Assembly (NCBI GenBank): GCA_023229685.1
Contig: JALNYT010000003.1
Location: forward strand, 294,062-358,061
DNA: 64,000 bases
Direction of reading: 5' to 3'
Source of the DNA: Sulfuritalea sp.
GTDB lineage: Bacteria > Pseudomonadota > Gammaproteobacteria > Burkholderiales > Rhodocyclaceae
Shown: positions 1-9,359 of the stretch, piece by piece
Layout of the letters: each line of letters starts with the position of its first letter
Numbering within the stretch: position 1 is the stretch's first letter
The notes under the pieces: model-generated
What the model was told of the DNA's origin: nothing
The model's database searches: none
Seen by the model: only the letters and a program-made list of their open reading frames with translations
Position numbers and translations under genes: made by a program

Positions 1-1537
1 CGCGGTCGTGACCGAAGCAGACCGCCTCCTTGATGTACTGGAAGAACTTGAGTTTGTTCTCGATGTAGTTCGGGGCGAATATGGCGCCGTTGGAGAGTTT
101 GCCGACGTCCTTGGCCCGGTCGATGATCTTGAGATGGCCATCCTCGTCGAAAAAGCCGGCGTCGCCGGTGTGAAACCATCCTTCGGCGTCGATCGCTTCC
201 GCCGTCGCATCCGGACGCTTGTAGTACTCCTTGAGCAGCAACTTACCGCGCACCAGCACTTCGCCGCTATCGGCAATCCTGACCTCGACCCCCGGCACCG
301 GCTTGCCGACGCTGTCGAACTTGATCTCCCGATCCGGCTGCAGGCAGACCGCGGCGCAGGTCTCGGTGGCACCATAAAGCTGCTTGAGGTTCACGCCGAT
401 CGAACGATAGAAGCGGAACAGGTCGGGGCCAATGGCGGCGCCCGCCGTGTAGGCGACGCGGATGCGGCTCATGCCGAGCACGTTGCGCAACGGCCCGTAG
501 ATCAGCACATTGCCGAGAGCGTAGAGCAGGCGGTCCAGGGTAGAAATACCAGGCTTGCCGTCGAGCATATCCGAACCGCAGCGCTTGGCCACGGCCATGA
601 AGTAATGGAACATGTTGCGCTTCACGGCGCCTGCATCTTCCATGCGGATCATCACCGTGGTCAGCAGGTTCTCGAACACCCGCGGCGGGGCGAAGTAGTA
701 GGTCGGCCCAATCTCGCGCAGATCGGTCATCACCGTGTCGCCGGATTCCGGGCAGTTGATGGTGAAGCCGGCCACCATGGCCTGCGCATAGGAGAACAGG
801 TGATCGCCGACCCAGGCCATCGGCAGGTAGGAAAGAATGTCTTCCTGCTCGGTGAGATGATCGAAATCGACACCGCTGGTTGCCGCGGCAATGAAGGTCT
901 CGTGGGTCTGGCAAACGCCCTTCGGCTTGCCCGTGGTGCCCGAGGTGTAGAGCATGACCGCGACATCTTCGGTGCGTCCCGCGGCAACTTCCCTGGGGAT
1001 GAAGTCCGGCTGGTTCTTGTCATGGATGCGCCCCATGGCCATCACTTCATCGAGTCCCTGCAGGAAGGTCTGGGTGTAGTGGCGCATGCCGCGCGGATCA
1101 TCGTACAGGACGTGCTGCAGGCTGGGACACTGATCCTTGATTTCGAGCATCTTGTCGACCTGCTCCTGGTCTTCGACGATGGCAAACCGGATCTCGCCAT
1201 CGGTCAGCACGAAGACCATCTCCGCCGCCACGGCATCCTGATACAGGGGCACCGGCACGCCGCCCAGCATTTGCGCCGCGCACATCGCCCAGTAGAGGCG
1301 GGGGCGGTTGTCGCCGATGATGGCCAAGTTGTCGCCGCGCTTGAAGCCCAGTTCGGCCAGGCCGCATGCCATGGCACGGACTTCCGCGGCGACCTGGCTC
1401 CAGTTCCAGGTTTGCCAGATGCCGAGATATTTCTCGCGTGTCGCCGGACGAGCTCCGCGTGTCGCTGCGTGATTCAACAGCAGACGGGGAAAAGTATCGA
1501 GCGAGTTTGAAGTCCGCTCCGATTCGGATACAGCCAT
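1..1537 (-). CDS. Long-chain acyl-CoA synthetase (AMP-forming), 3' end cut by window
   Basis: Activates a carboxylic acid, probably a fatty acid, to its CoA thioester through an acyl-adenylate. About 512 residues are present of a family usually around 600; the C-terminus lies beyond the left edge. Visible motifs are the adenylate P-loop YTSGTTGKPKG, the adenine-site motif YGATETCA, the hinge region WFHTGDAG and the following IIDRAKD. The start is the ATG at 1537, preceded by a strong GGAGGAGG Shine-Dalgarno about 9 nt upstream. The gene diverges from the Crp/Fnr regulator, with about 120 bp between them. Nearby hydroxyacyl-CoA dehydrogenase and acyl-CoA mutase genes fit a role in acyl-CoA catabolism. 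The family is certain; the substrate chain length is not. Confidence 0.9.
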   Translation of the reverse strand, partial: MAVSESERTSNSLDTFPRLLLNHAATRGARPATREKYLGIWQTWNWSQVAAEVRAMACGLAELGFKRGDNLAIIGDNRPRLYWAMCAAQMLGGVPVPLYQDAVAAEMVFVLTDGEIRFAIVEDQEQVDKMLEIKDQCPSLQHVLYDDPRGMRHYTQTFLQGLDEVMAMGRIHDKNQPDFIPREVAAGRTEDVAVMLYTSGTTGKPKGVCQTHETFIAAATSGVDFDHLTEQEDILSYLPMAWVGDHLFSYAQAMVAGFTINCPESGDTVMTDLREIGPTYYFAPPRVFENLLTTVMIRMEDAGAVKRNMFHYFMAVAKRCGSDMLDGKPGISTLDRLLYALGNVLIYGPLRNVLGMSRIRVAYTAGAAIGPDLFRFYRSIGVNLKQLYGATETCAAVCLQPDREIKFDSVGKPVPGVEVRIADSGEVLVRGKLLLKEYYKRPDATAEAIDAEGWFHTGDAGFFDEDGHLKIIDRAKDVGKLSNGAIFAPNYIENKLKFFQYIKEAVCFGHDR

Positions 1538-1659
1538 ACTGTTATGCCTCCTCCGGTGCTACCGATGCGTATTCGCTTGTCCCGCGACTTGTCCGCTACG
1601 GCCATGATGTTCCGTTACGAAAAATTAGTTTAAGGCATTCTCCTGCCTATAATTGTCGC

Positions 1660-2358
1660 GTGACTGACAATTCCAAAAATACCGCAATTTCGCTCGAAGA
1701 CATGCTGCGCCGCACAAGCTGGGCGCAGGCGATGTCGGCTGAAGACTTCGCGAGAGCGCGCGAAGGCACGACCGAACGCGTCGTATCAGCCGGGGGTTAT
1801 GTCTGCAGCAAAGGCGAGCCGGTCGACCATTGGCACGGCGTCATCGAGGGTCTGGTCAAGATGTCCAGCGACTGGGCCACGGGCAAGACCGCCAGTTTCA
1901 CCGGCATCGCCGCCGGCGGCTGGTTTGGCGAAGGCTCGATGCTCAAGGACGAGCCGCGCCGCTATGACGTGGCCGCCCTGCGCGATACGCGCGTCGCCTG
2001 CATGCGGCGCGAAACCTTCCACTGGATGCTGGATCACAGCATCGCCTTCAACCGCTTCATCATCAACCAGATCAACGAGCGGCTGGGCCTGTTCATCGGC
2101 CTGCTCGAATCGGAACGGTTGCTGAATGTGGATGCGCGCGTCGCGCGTACCATGGCCGCCCTCTTCCATCCGGTACTGCAACCGGAGATCGAAGCCCGCA
2201 TCGCCATCTCGCAGGAAGAAGTCGGCCGTCTGGCCGGCGTCTCCCGCCAGCGCGTCAACCGTGCCCTGCGGTCGCTGGAGGAGGCGGGCCTGCTCACCAA
2301 CGAATACGGCAGGATCACCGTCCACGATCTCGACGGCCTGCGCCGCTTCGGCGGCTAG
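1660..2358 (+). CDS. Crp/Fnr-family transcriptional regulator
   Basis: Cyclic-nucleotide-binding-fold regulator of about 232 residues. An N-terminal effector beta-roll (roughly residues 25-140, with the GGWFGEGSML turn) is followed by a long dimer helix and a C-terminal winged helix-turn-helix (ISQEEVGRLAGVSRQRVNRALRS). No Fnr-type N-terminal cysteine cluster is visible, so oxygen sensing through an iron-sulfur cluster is unlikely. The frame is open far upstream, but I chose the GTG at 1660 because the earlier residues look non-coding and overlap the promoter of the divergent ligase; an internal ATG at 1702 is an alternative. It may control the divergent acyl-CoA synthetase, by position only. 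Confidence 0.82.
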   Translation: MTDNSKNTAISLEDMLRRTSWAQAMSAEDFARAREGTTERVVSAGGYVCSKGEPVDHWHGVIEGLVKMSSDWATGKTASFTGIAAGGWFGEGSMLKDEPRRYDVAALRDTRVACMRRETFHWMLDHSIAFNRFIINQINERLGLFIGLLESERLLNVDARVARTMAALFHPVLQPEIEARIAISQEEVGRLAGVSRQRVNRALRSLEEAGLLTNEYGRITVHDLDGLRRFGG

Positions 2359-2445
2359 AAACGAAAACGGGACGGCATCGCCGTTACCTGCCCGCGAAGC
2401 GGAATCCCAGGTACGCAGAGCGAGTCAGCGCCGACTGTCACCCAA

Positions 2446-3294
2446 TCAGTAGGTGTAAAACCCGCGCCCGCTCTTGCGCCCCAGATAACCGGCAGCGACC
2501 ATTTCCTTCAGCAGCGGCGCCGGACGGTACTTGGAATCGTTGAAGCCTTCGTAGAACACCATCATCACCGCCAGCATGGTATCGAGGCCGATCATGTCGG
2601 CCAGCGCCAGCGGACCGATCGGATGGTTGCAGCCGAGCTTCATGCCATCGTCGATCTCCTCCGCGCTCGCCAAACCTTCGGCGTAGACGAAGATCGCTTC
2701 GTTGATCATCGGGCAGAGGATGCGATTCACCACGAAGCCGGGATTGTTCTTCACCGTGATCGGCGTCTTGCCCAGTGCCTTGGCCAGCGCTTCGACTTTG
2801 GCATGCGTCTCGTCCGTGGTCTGCAGACCGCGAATCAGTTCGACCAGCGCCATCATCGGCACCGGGTTGAAGAAGTGCATGCCGATGAACTTGCCCGGGC
2901 GTCCCGTCGCGGCGGCAAGCTGGGTAATCGAAATCGACGAGGTATTGCTGGCGATAATCGTCCCGGCGCCAATCACGGCTTCGGCTTCCTTGAGTATCCG
3001 CAGCTTCAGGCCTTCGTTCTCGGTCGCCGCCTCGATCACGATATCGACGCCCTTCATGTCGGCCATCTGCGTCGTCGCCTTGATGCGCGCCATCGCCGCT
3101 GCCTTCTGTTCGGCCGTCATCTTTTCCTTCTTGACCAGCCGGTCGAGGCTACCGGATATAGTGGCGATGCCCTTTTGCACCGCCGCCTCGTTGATGTCCA
3201 GCATCACCGCATCGATGCCTGCTACCGCGCAGGCCTGCGCGATGCCATTGCCCATGGTGCCCGCGCCGATGATGCCGACGGTCTTGATCGTCAT
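2446..3294 (-). CDS. hbd: 3-hydroxybutyryl-CoA dehydrogenase
   Basis: NAD(P)-dependent oxidation of (S)-3-hydroxyacyl-CoA to the 3-oxoacyl-CoA in cytoplasmic beta-oxidation or butyrate metabolism. It has 282 residues, the family's normal length. The Rossmann motif GIIGAGTMGNGIAQ is at the N-terminus, the catalytic region SNTSSISI and GMHFFNPVPMM lies mid-protein, and the C-terminal domain carries NNPGFVVNRIL and HPIGPLALADMIGLD. It sits about 20 bp downstream of icmF on the same strand, so the two are probably co-transcribed. That pairing suggests a pathway joining C4 acyl-CoA isomerisation to beta-oxidation. Confidence 0.93.
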   Translation of the reverse strand: MTIKTVGIIGAGTMGNGIAQACAVAGIDAVMLDINEAAVQKGIATISGSLDRLVKKEKMTAEQKAAAMARIKATTQMADMKGVDIVIEAATENEGLKLRILKEAEAVIGAGTIIASNTSSISITQLAAATGRPGKFIGMHFFNPVPMMALVELIRGLQTTDETHAKVEALAKALGKTPITVKNNPGFVVNRILCPMINEAIFVYAEGLASAEEIDDGMKLGCNHPIGPLALADMIGLDTMLAVMMVFYEGFNDSKYRPAPLLKEMVAAGYLGRKSGRGFYTY

Positions 3295-3314
3295 TGCTGC
3301 TGCTCCTTAGTTGG

Positions 3315-6300
3315 TTACATGCTGCGGCGGTATTGGCCGCCGACTTCGTATAAAGCATTTGAAATCTGTCCGAGCGAGCAGCAGCGCACCGCGTCCATCA
3401 TCACCTCGAACACGTTCTGGTTGTCGATCACGGCCTGCCTCAGCCTGGCGATGCACGCATCCGACTGGCCGGCGTTGCGCGTCTGGAAGTCCTTGAGACG
3501 GGTCAGCTGCGACTGCTTTTCATCCTCGGTCGAACGCGCCAACTCGATCTCCGTGGCGACACCCGAGCCGTGCGGATTGAGAAAGGTATTGACGCCGATG
3601 ATGGGGAAGGAGCCGTCGTGCTTCTTGTGCTCGTAGTGCATCGACTCTTCCTGGATCTTGCCGCGCTGGTAGCCGGTCTCCATGGCGCCGAGGACGCCGC
3701 CGCGCGAGGCGATGGCTTCGAATTCCTTGAGCACGGCCTCCTCGACGAGATCCGTCAGCTCCTCGATGATGAAGGCGCCCTGGTTCGGATTCTCGTTCTT
3801 CGCCACGCCCCATTCGCGATTGATGATGAGCTGGATCGCCATGGCGCGGCGCACGCTTTCCTCGGTCGGCGTCGTGATGGCCTCGTCGTAGGCGTTGGTG
3901 TGGAGCGAGTTGCAGTTGTCGTAGATGGCGATCAGCGCCTGCAGCGTGGTGCGGATGTCATTGAAGTCCATTTCCTGCGCATGCAGCGAGCGACCGGAAG
4001 TCTGGATGTGGTATTTCAACTTTTGCGAACGCTCGTTGGCGCCGTAGCGGTTCTTCATCGCCACGGCCCAGATGCGGCGGGCGACGCGGCCGATCACCGA
4101 ATATTCCGGGTCCATGCCGTTGCTGAAGAAGAAGGACAGGTTGCCGGCAAAATCGTCGATGCGCATGCCGCGCGCCAGATAGGTCTCGACGTAGGTGAAA
4201 CCGTTGGCCAGCGTGAAGGCCAGTTGCGAGATCGGGTTGGCGCCGGCCTCGGCGATGTGGTAGCCGGAAATCGACACCGAGTAGAAATTGCGGATCTGGT
4301 TGCGGACGAAATACTCCTGGATGTCGCCCATCATCTTCAGCGCGAACTCGGTCGAAAAGATGCAGGTGTTCTGGCCCTGGTCTTCCTTGAGAATGTCGGC
4401 CTGCACCGTGCCACGCACCGATGACAGCGTCCATTCGCGAATCTTTTCGGCCTCGTCTTCGGTCGCCTCGCGGCCGTTCTGCGCGCGGAACTTCTCGACC
4501 TGCTGGTCGACCGCGGCATTGAGGAACATGGCCAGGATCATCGGCGCCGGGCCGTTGATGGTCATCGACACCGAGGTCGCCGGATCGCACAGGTCGAAGC
4601 CCGAATACAGCACCTTGAGGTCGTCCAGCGTGGCGATCGAAACGCCCGAGTTGCCGATCTTGCCGTAGATGTCCGGGCGGCGGTCCGGATCGCAGCCATA
4701 CAGCGTCACCGAATCGAAGGCCGTCGACAGGCGCTTGGCCGGCATGCCTTCGGAGACCTTGAGGAAGCGCTTGTTGGTGCGGAAGGCATCGCCCTCGCCG
4801 GCGAACATGCGCGTCGGATCCTCGTTCTCGCGCTTGAAGGCGAACACGCCGGCGGTGTAGGGGAAGGAACCGGGGACGTTCTCGCGCATGAGGAACTTGA
4901 GCAGTTCGCCCTCGTCATCGAAGCGCGGCAGCGCCACCTTGCGGATCTTGGTGCCGGACATCGTCTCGAAAATCAGGTTGGTGCGGATTTCCTTGTCGCG
5001 GATCTTCACCACGTACTCGTCGCCGGCATAGGCCTTCTTCATGTCCGGCCACATCGCCAACAGCTTGCGCGCGTGGGGCGTCAACTGGCCGTCCTTCCAG
5101 GCGATGAGCTCGTCGAAATCTCCGGCTTGCTTGGCGCAGGCCTCGAAGATCGCCTTGGCGGTCTTCAGCGACTGCCGTTCGCGCGCCAGCGTCGACTGTT
5201 CCGCCACCTGGCGGTGATAGCCGCGCAGGGCATCGGCAATTTCGGCCAGATAGCGCACCCGGTCCGCCGGGACGATGGCGCGCCCGGCAGAAGAGTGCTT
5301 GACGTTCGCCACCGGCAGCACGGCCTTGCGAAACTTGAGCCCGCGCGCGGCGAGGCGCGGCACCAGCGCCTGATACAGCGCGGTGACCCCGTCGTCGTTG
5401 AAGCGCGCCGCCATGGTGCCGAACACCGGCATTTCTTCAGTGCGCTCGCCGAATCTTTCTCTGTTGCGCTGGTACTGCTTGCGCACGTCGCGCAGCGCGT
5501 CCTCGGCGCCCTTGCGGTCGAACTTGTTGATCGCGACGAAATCGGCGAAATCCAGCATGTCGATCTTTTCCAGCTGCGAGGCAGCACCGAACTCGGGCGT
5601 CATCACATACAGCGAGACATCGACCAGCGGCACGATGGCGGCATCGCCCTGCCCGATGCCCGAGGTTTCGACCACGATGAAATCGAACCCGGCCACCTTG
5701 CACGCGGCGATCACGTCGGGCAGCGCCTTGGAGACTTCGCTGCCGGTGTCGCGCGTGGCCAGCGAACGCATGTAGATGTTCGGATGCTGGATCGCATTCA
5801 TGCGGATACGATCGCCCAGCAGCGCCCCGCCGGTGCGCTTGCGCGAGGGATCGATCGAGATCACGGCGATCTTCTGGCTGTCGTCCTGGTCGAGGCGGAA
5901 GCGGCGGATCAGCTCGTCGGTCAGCGAGCTCTTGCCCGCGCCACCGGTGCCGGTGATGCCGAGAGTCGGCGCCGACGACACGGCGGCAGCCTTTTCCAGC
6001 AGTGCCTGCTTCGCCTTGGCCGGCCACGCACCGTTTTCCAGCGCGGTGATGATCTGCGCCAGATTGCGCAGACGCTCGCCGCGATCTTCGGCTTCCAGTG
6101 CCTTGAGGTCCTGCGGCGCGCGCTTAGTGATGTCGATGTCGCAACGCGCCACCATGTCGTTGATCATGCCCTGCAGGCCCATCTTCTGCCCGTCCTGCAC
6201 CGAGTAAAGATGGGCCACGCCGTAGTCGTGCAGTTCTTGCATCTCGGCCGGGACGATCACGCCGCCGCCGCCGCCGAAAACCTTGATGCTCGCGCCGCCA

Positions 6301-6587
6301 CGCTGCTTCAGCAGGTCGATCATGTACTTGAAGAACTCGAGGTGGCCGCCCTGATACGACGACACGGCGATGCCCTGCGCATCCTCCTGCAGGGCCGCGT
6401 TGACGATTTCCTCGACGGAACGGTTGTGGCCGAGATGAATCACCTCGACCCCGGAAGATTGCAGGATGCGCCGCATGATGTTGATCGAGGCGTCATGGCC
6501 GTCGAACAAAGAGGTGGCGGTGACGAAACGCACTTTGTGCTTCGGCTTGTAGGGCACAAGTTTGGCGGCAATGCTGAGATCGGTCAT
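3315..6587 (-). CDS. icmF: Fused isobutyryl-CoA mutase (IcmF)
   Basis: Adenosylcobalamin-dependent interconversion of isobutyryl-CoA and n-butyryl-CoA, fused to its own G-protein chaperone. It has about 1090 residues, as expected for IcmF. Order: B12-binding domain (about residues 15-140, base-off motif around FDGHDAS), MeaI-like GTPase (P-loop GITGTGGAGKSS near residue 207), linker, then the TIM-barrel mutase domain (PYTAGVFAFKR and EDQGQNTCIFSTEF). The FAFKR segment resembles IcmF rather than methylmalonyl-CoA mutase. I chose ATG 6587 because GGGAGCC precedes it and the B12 domain begins just after; the frame is open 21 codons further. It is followed by hbd. Related mutases acting on other branched acyl-CoAs cannot be excluded. 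Confidence 0.92.
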   Translation of the reverse strand: MTDLSIAAKLVPYKPKHKVRFVTATSLFDGHDASINIMRRILQSSGVEVIHLGHNRSVEEIVNAALQEDAQGIAVSSYQGGHLEFFKYMIDLLKQRGGASIKVFGGGGGVIVPAEMQELHDYGVAHLYSVQDGQKMGLQGMINDMVARCDIDITKRAPQDLKALEAEDRGERLRNLAQIITALENGAWPAKAKQALLEKAAAVSSAPTLGITGTGGAGKSSLTDELIRRFRLDQDDSQKIAVISIDPSRKRTGGALLGDRIRMNAIQHPNIYMRSLATRDTGSEVSKALPDVIAACKVAGFDFIVVETSGIGQGDAAIVPLVDVSLYVMTPEFGAASQLEKIDMLDFADFVAINKFDRKGAEDALRDVRKQYQRNRERFGERTEEMPVFGTMAARFNDDGVTALYQALVPRLAARGLKFRKAVLPVANVKHSSAGRAIVPADRVRYLAEIADALRGYHRQVAEQSTLARERQSLKTAKAIFEACAKQAGDFDELIAWKDGQLTPHARKLLAMWPDMKKAYAGDEYVVKIRDKEIRTNLIFETMSGTKIRKVALPRFDDEGELLKFLMRENVPGSFPYTAGVFAFKRENEDPTRMFAGEGDAFRTNKRFLKVSEGMPAKRLSTAFDSVTLYGCDPDRRPDIYGKIGNSGVSIATLDDLKVLYSGFDLCDPATSVSMTINGPAPMILAMFLNAAVDQQVEKFRAQNGREATEDEAEKIREWTLSSVRGTVQADILKEDQGQNTCIFSTEFALKMMGDIQEYFVRNQIRNFYSVSISGYHIAEAGANPISQLAFTLANGFTYVETYLARGMRIDDFAGNLSFFFSNGMDPEYSVIGRVARRIWAVAMKNRYGANERSQKLKYHIQTSGRSLHAQEMDFNDIRTTLQALIAIYDNCNSLHTNAYDEAITTPTEESVRRAMAIQLIINREWGVAKNENPNQGAFIIEELTDLVEEAVLKEFEAIASRGGVLGAMETGYQRGKIQEESMHYEHKKHDGSFPIIGVNTFLNPHGSGVATEIELARSTEDEKQSQLTRLKDFQTRNAGQSDACIARLRQAVIDNQNVFEVMMDAVRCCSLGQISNALYEVGGQYRRSM

Positions 6588-6687
6588 GGCAGCGGCTCCC
6601 GGATACGCGACAGTGTTTGCATCATAGGCAATGCGCAGCAACGCTGCCATGACACAAAACGACTAGAACTATGCATAATCCGCCATT

Positions 6688-7764
6688 ATGGTCACCCAAC
6701 CCAGCCCTTCGCGCAAATCCACCGGAAGCCCTTCGACGGTCGCCATCGGCTTTGTCAGCGGCATTTTGTCAGGGGTTGCGCGGGCCGGACTGGCGCCCGA
6801 GAGCCTGCTCGAACATGCAGAAATTGCCACTCATCTGCTACATGACCGCACGGCTCGGATTCCCGTCGCGCGATATGCCACGCTCTACCGCCTGATCAAC
6901 GAGAGCCTCGACGACGAGGGCTTTGCGCTTTTCTCGCGACCGCTGCGCCGCGGCAGCTTCGAGTTCCTCTGCCGTGCTGCACTCTCGGCGGCGACGCTGG
7001 AACAGGCTCTGGAAAGGATCGCGCGCTATTTGCATGTGGTGCTCGACGATCTGGCGGTGGAAGTGGAAAAGGGCGGGCGCGCCGCCGTCATCGTCATCAG
7101 CGAGGAGCAGGCGCTGCCGGTCGGCCCGGCGGGTCGCGTGTTCGCCTACGAATGGCTGCTGCGCATGATCCACGGTTTCGCGGCGTGGCTGGTGGCCCAC
7201 CCGCTGCCGCTCGACGAAGTCTCCTTCCCCTATCCGCCGCCCCTGCACGCGGCCGACTACGAACTGGTCTTCGCCCCGCGCTACACCTTCGACGCACCGC
7301 GCCTCGAAGCCCGCTTCCCCGTCGAGTGGCTGGACCTGCCGGTGCGGCGCGACGAAGCCGCGCTGCGGGTTTTCCTCGCCGACGCGCCAGCCAGCATCAC
7401 CACGCTCTACCGCCGCGACCGCGCCCTCAGCCTGCGCGTCCGCGAGCACTTGCGCGCCGCCCTGCCGGAACACCTGGCGCTGCCGGTACTGGCGCGCCGC
7501 CTGTTCCTCTCGCCGCGCACGCTGCACCGCCGACTGGAAGACGAAGGCACCAGCTTTCGCGCCATCAAAGACGGCCTGCGCCGCGACCTCGCCACCGACT
7601 GGCTGACCAAGACCGCGCGGCCCCTGAGCCGCATCGGCGCCGACCTCGGCTTCGCCGACGCCGCCGCCTTCTATCGCGCCTTCGCCGGCTGGACGGGAAG
7701 CGGCCCGCGCGAGTATCGCAAGCGCTTCAGGCACTCGACCGCGACGTCAACGCACGCGGCCTGA
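6688..7764 (+). CDS. AraC-family regulator (OruR/ArgR-like architecture)
   Basis: Transcriptional activator type of 358 residues. A long N-terminal arabinose-binding-like domain (about residues 20-205, ending near FARPRYTFDAPR-like sequence) precedes a C-terminal double helix-turn-helix (LPVLARRLFLSPRTLHRRL and LSRIGADLGFADAAAFYRAF, then GSGPREYRKRF). It diverges from icmF with about 100 bp between starts, making icmF-hbd its likely target. No convincing Shine-Dalgarno precedes the ATG. A TATGCATAAT-like -10 element lies close upstream, so the mRNA may be nearly leaderless; that is inference. Confidence 0.88.
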   Translation: MVTQPSPSRKSTGSPSTVAIGFVSGILSGVARAGLAPESLLEHAEIATHLLHDRTARIPVARYATLYRLINESLDDEGFALFSRPLRRGSFEFLCRAALSAATLEQALERIARYLHVVLDDLAVEVEKGGRAAVIVISEEQALPVGPAGRVFAYEWLLRMIHGFAAWLVAHPLPLDEVSFPYPPPLHAADYELVFAPRYTFDAPRLEARFPVEWLDLPVRRDEAALRVFLADAPASITTLYRRDRALSLRVREHLRAALPEHLALPVLARRLFLSPRTLHRRLEDEGTSFRAIKDGLRRDLATDWLTKTARPLSRIGADLGFADAAAFYRAFAGWTGSGPREYRKRFRHSTATSTHAA

Positions 7765-7800
7765 ACGCCGCGCTTTCACGCCTGCAAAGTCAACGCCGGT

Positions 7801-8160
7801 TCACTTGTTGTTTCGTTCGCGAACTATGGGCGGAACAAACTTGACGGAGAACTTCCAGCCATCTGGCGTATCCCTCAGCACCAGCGTCTTCGAACTCGCC
7901 GCCTCCTCGAACATCGGCTCCTCACCGATCATTTCGATCGCGCCGAGTCCCTTGATGACGCAGGCACCCGGCAGCGTGACAAAGGCCGATTCGGCGGCCA
8001 CCAGAACAAACTGGCCTTCCTTCGACTGCGAACAGGACAAGCCGCGCGGCACCGAACTCGCATCCAGCCGCCAGGCATCGCGCAAGGTGTCGAGTGCCTT
8101 GAGCAGTTCATCTGTCATCTTGATGGCGAGCACAACTTCACGAGACTTCACATGGCTCAT
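7801..8160 (-). CDS. Conserved-looking hypothetical protein, about 119 aa
   Basis: Not recognised. A soluble protein of about 119 residues with no signal peptide or membrane segment, beginning MSHVKSREVVLAIKMTDELL. The start at 8160 overlaps the stop of the upstream small membrane protein as ATGA (8157-8160), so the two are translationally coupled. The frame is open further upstream but only over the neighbour. It converges on the AraC gene that ends at 7764. Confidence 0.65.
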   Translation of the reverse strand: MSHVKSREVVLAIKMTDELLKALDTLRDAWRLDASSVPRGLSCSQSKEGQFVLVAAESAFVTLPGACVIKGLGAIEMIGEEPMFEEAASSKTLVLRDTPDGWKFSVKFVPPIVRERNNK

Positions 8161-8423
8161 TCTTTGTTCCCTTGCAAGGGCGGCCGGTCGGCAGGCACCG
8201 ACGGCAGCAGCCAGATCAGCAGCAGCGGGACCACTGGAATCGACAGGGCGAACAATAGCCAGAGCCCCCGCGACCGCCCCTTGCGCCTGGCAATTATTGC
8301 CGTTGGAATGGCCGTTACGATGGTCAGGCCGGTGAGCAGCAGCGCGCTCCACAGCAACGACTCGATGTCAGCGGCGTCGACCCCGAGCTGATTCAGCAGG
8401 GCGATGGTGTTTGCATCAAGCAC
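8157..8423 (-). CDS. Small two-span membrane protein, unknown function
   Basis: A protein of 88 residues with two hydrophobic segments (about residues 22-43, SLLWSALLLTGLTIVTAIPT, and 53-70, LWLLFALSIPVVPLLLIWLL) separated by a basic IARRKGRSR turn. The start appears to be GTG at 8423 with only a weak purine-rich region upstream. It overlaps the following gene by ATGA. No family recognised. Confidence 0.55.
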   Translation of the reverse strand: MLDANTIALLNQLGVDAADIESLLWSALLLTGLTIVTAIPTAIIARRKGRSRGLWLLFALSIPVVPLLLIWLLPSVPADRPPLQGNKE

Positions 8424-8568
8424 GAGCGGAGTTTCTCTGCATGGTTCCCGGCAGCCTTTCCGGCCTCTGTGTCACGGTGCCTCGCTTCCAATTACGCAAG
8501 GTCCGCACGGATGGCGGAACAATAGCAGGAAACCCGAAAGTCGGCGCTGGATCGCCAGTGCGTTATGA

Positions 8569-8590
8569 TTTCTGCTCGGATGCGCAGAAA
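8569..8590. repeat. Inverted repeat TTTCTGC-N8-GCAGAAA
   Basis: Perfect 7-bp arms at 8569-8575 and 8584-8590, directly before the GGGGAG ribosome-binding site of the gene at 8606. It could be an operator or a 5'-UTR hairpin. Confidence 0.5.
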
Positions 8591-8605
8591 CGGGGAGAAC
8601 CGGTC

Positions 8606-8881
8606 ATGACCAACAGGATTATCGTCGCGGCGTCGGAGGTGCGGCTAAACGACCACATCTACAACGGCACCGGAACCAACACCCATCCCACCTTCGCCTG
8701 GGAAACCGTCACCGAAGTGCGCACGGAGGACGGCCTGATCCTGTTGATCACGGGAAACCTGAAGGGACCGCACGGTGAATTCTGGCTCGAAGCCGACGAA
8801 CAGATCGAGATAATCCGCTATCCCGAAGCGGCCGCCGCAGAGGCACTGCCGGCGAAAGCCAACGGCAGACACGGGCACTGA
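8606..8881 (+). CDS. Hypothetical protein, 91 aa
   Basis: A small soluble acidic protein starting MTNRIIVAASEVRLNDHIYN. The start at 8606 has GGGGAG about 9 nt upstream and follows a perfect inverted repeat. No domain recognised. It lies 55 bp before the response-regulator operon on the same strand and could be its first gene. Confidence 0.6.
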   Translation: MTNRIIVAASEVRLNDHIYNGTGTNTHPTFAWETVTEVRTEDGLILLITGNLKGPHGEFWLEADEQIEIIRYPEAAAAEALPAKANGRHGH

Positions 8882-8936
8882 TCAGGGGCCATCGAGCCGG
8901 GAACGGGACGTTCGACAATCCGCCCAAAATTGCGCC

Positions 8937-9359
8937 ATGTCTGAAGCCGACCCTGCCCCGCCGCCCGACACCCGAGCCGATCCGGTGCTGACGGCGCTGG
9001 TCGTCGAAGATGCAGAGTCGATTGCCAAACTGTTGCGCTTTATCCTCGAGCGCGAGGGCTTCCGCGTCGAGCACGCGGGCGACGGTCGCGAAGCGCAGCG
9101 ACTGATTGCGGTCATGGCGCCGCCGGCAGTGGTGCTGCTCGACGTCATGCTGCCCTATGTCGATGGTTTCGAACTGATCGCCAGCATCCGCGCCCAGCCG
9201 GGATGGGAGCAGCTGCCGATACTGATGCTGTCGTCGAAGGGCAGCGAACGTGACATAGCGCGCGCGCTCGACGCGGGCGCCGACGATTACATGGTGAAAC
9301 CGTTCCAGCCCGACGAACTCAAAGCGCGGCTGCGTCGCCTCCTGCGCGGCCGGCCGTGA
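8937..9359 (+). CDS. Single-domain response regulator (receiver only)
   Basis: CheY-like receiver of 140 residues without an output domain. The acidic pocket E24-D25, phosphoacceptor D69 (in VLLDVMLP), S99 and K121 (DDYMVKPF) are all present, so it should be phosphorylatable. Its stop overlaps the GTG start of the next gene. It is the first of five overlapping genes whose last member is a histidine kinase, its probable partner. A receiver without an output domain suggests control by protein contact, perhaps on the HEAT protein or the glycosyltransferase (inference). Confidence 0.9.
   Translation: MSEADPAPPPDTRADPVLTALVVEDAESIAKLLRFILEREGFRVEHAGDGREAQRLIAVMAPPAVVLLDVMLPYVDGFELIASIRAQPGWEQLPILMLSSKGSERDIARALDAGADDYMVKPFQPDELKARLRRLLRGRP

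Noticed and set aside
8..1510. Long open frame on the plus strand opposite the acyl-CoA synthetase
   Set aside because: It is the antisense shadow of a high-GC gene; the minus frame shows all adenylate-forming motifs.
1366..1659. N-terminal extension of the Crp/Fnr regulator
   Set aside because: It would cover the start and promoter of the divergent ligase, and its composition is unlike Crp/Fnr proteins.
5073..6845. A 590-codon plus-strand frame across icmF
   Set aside because: Antisense to the mutase and its GTPase domain, which are clear in the minus frame.
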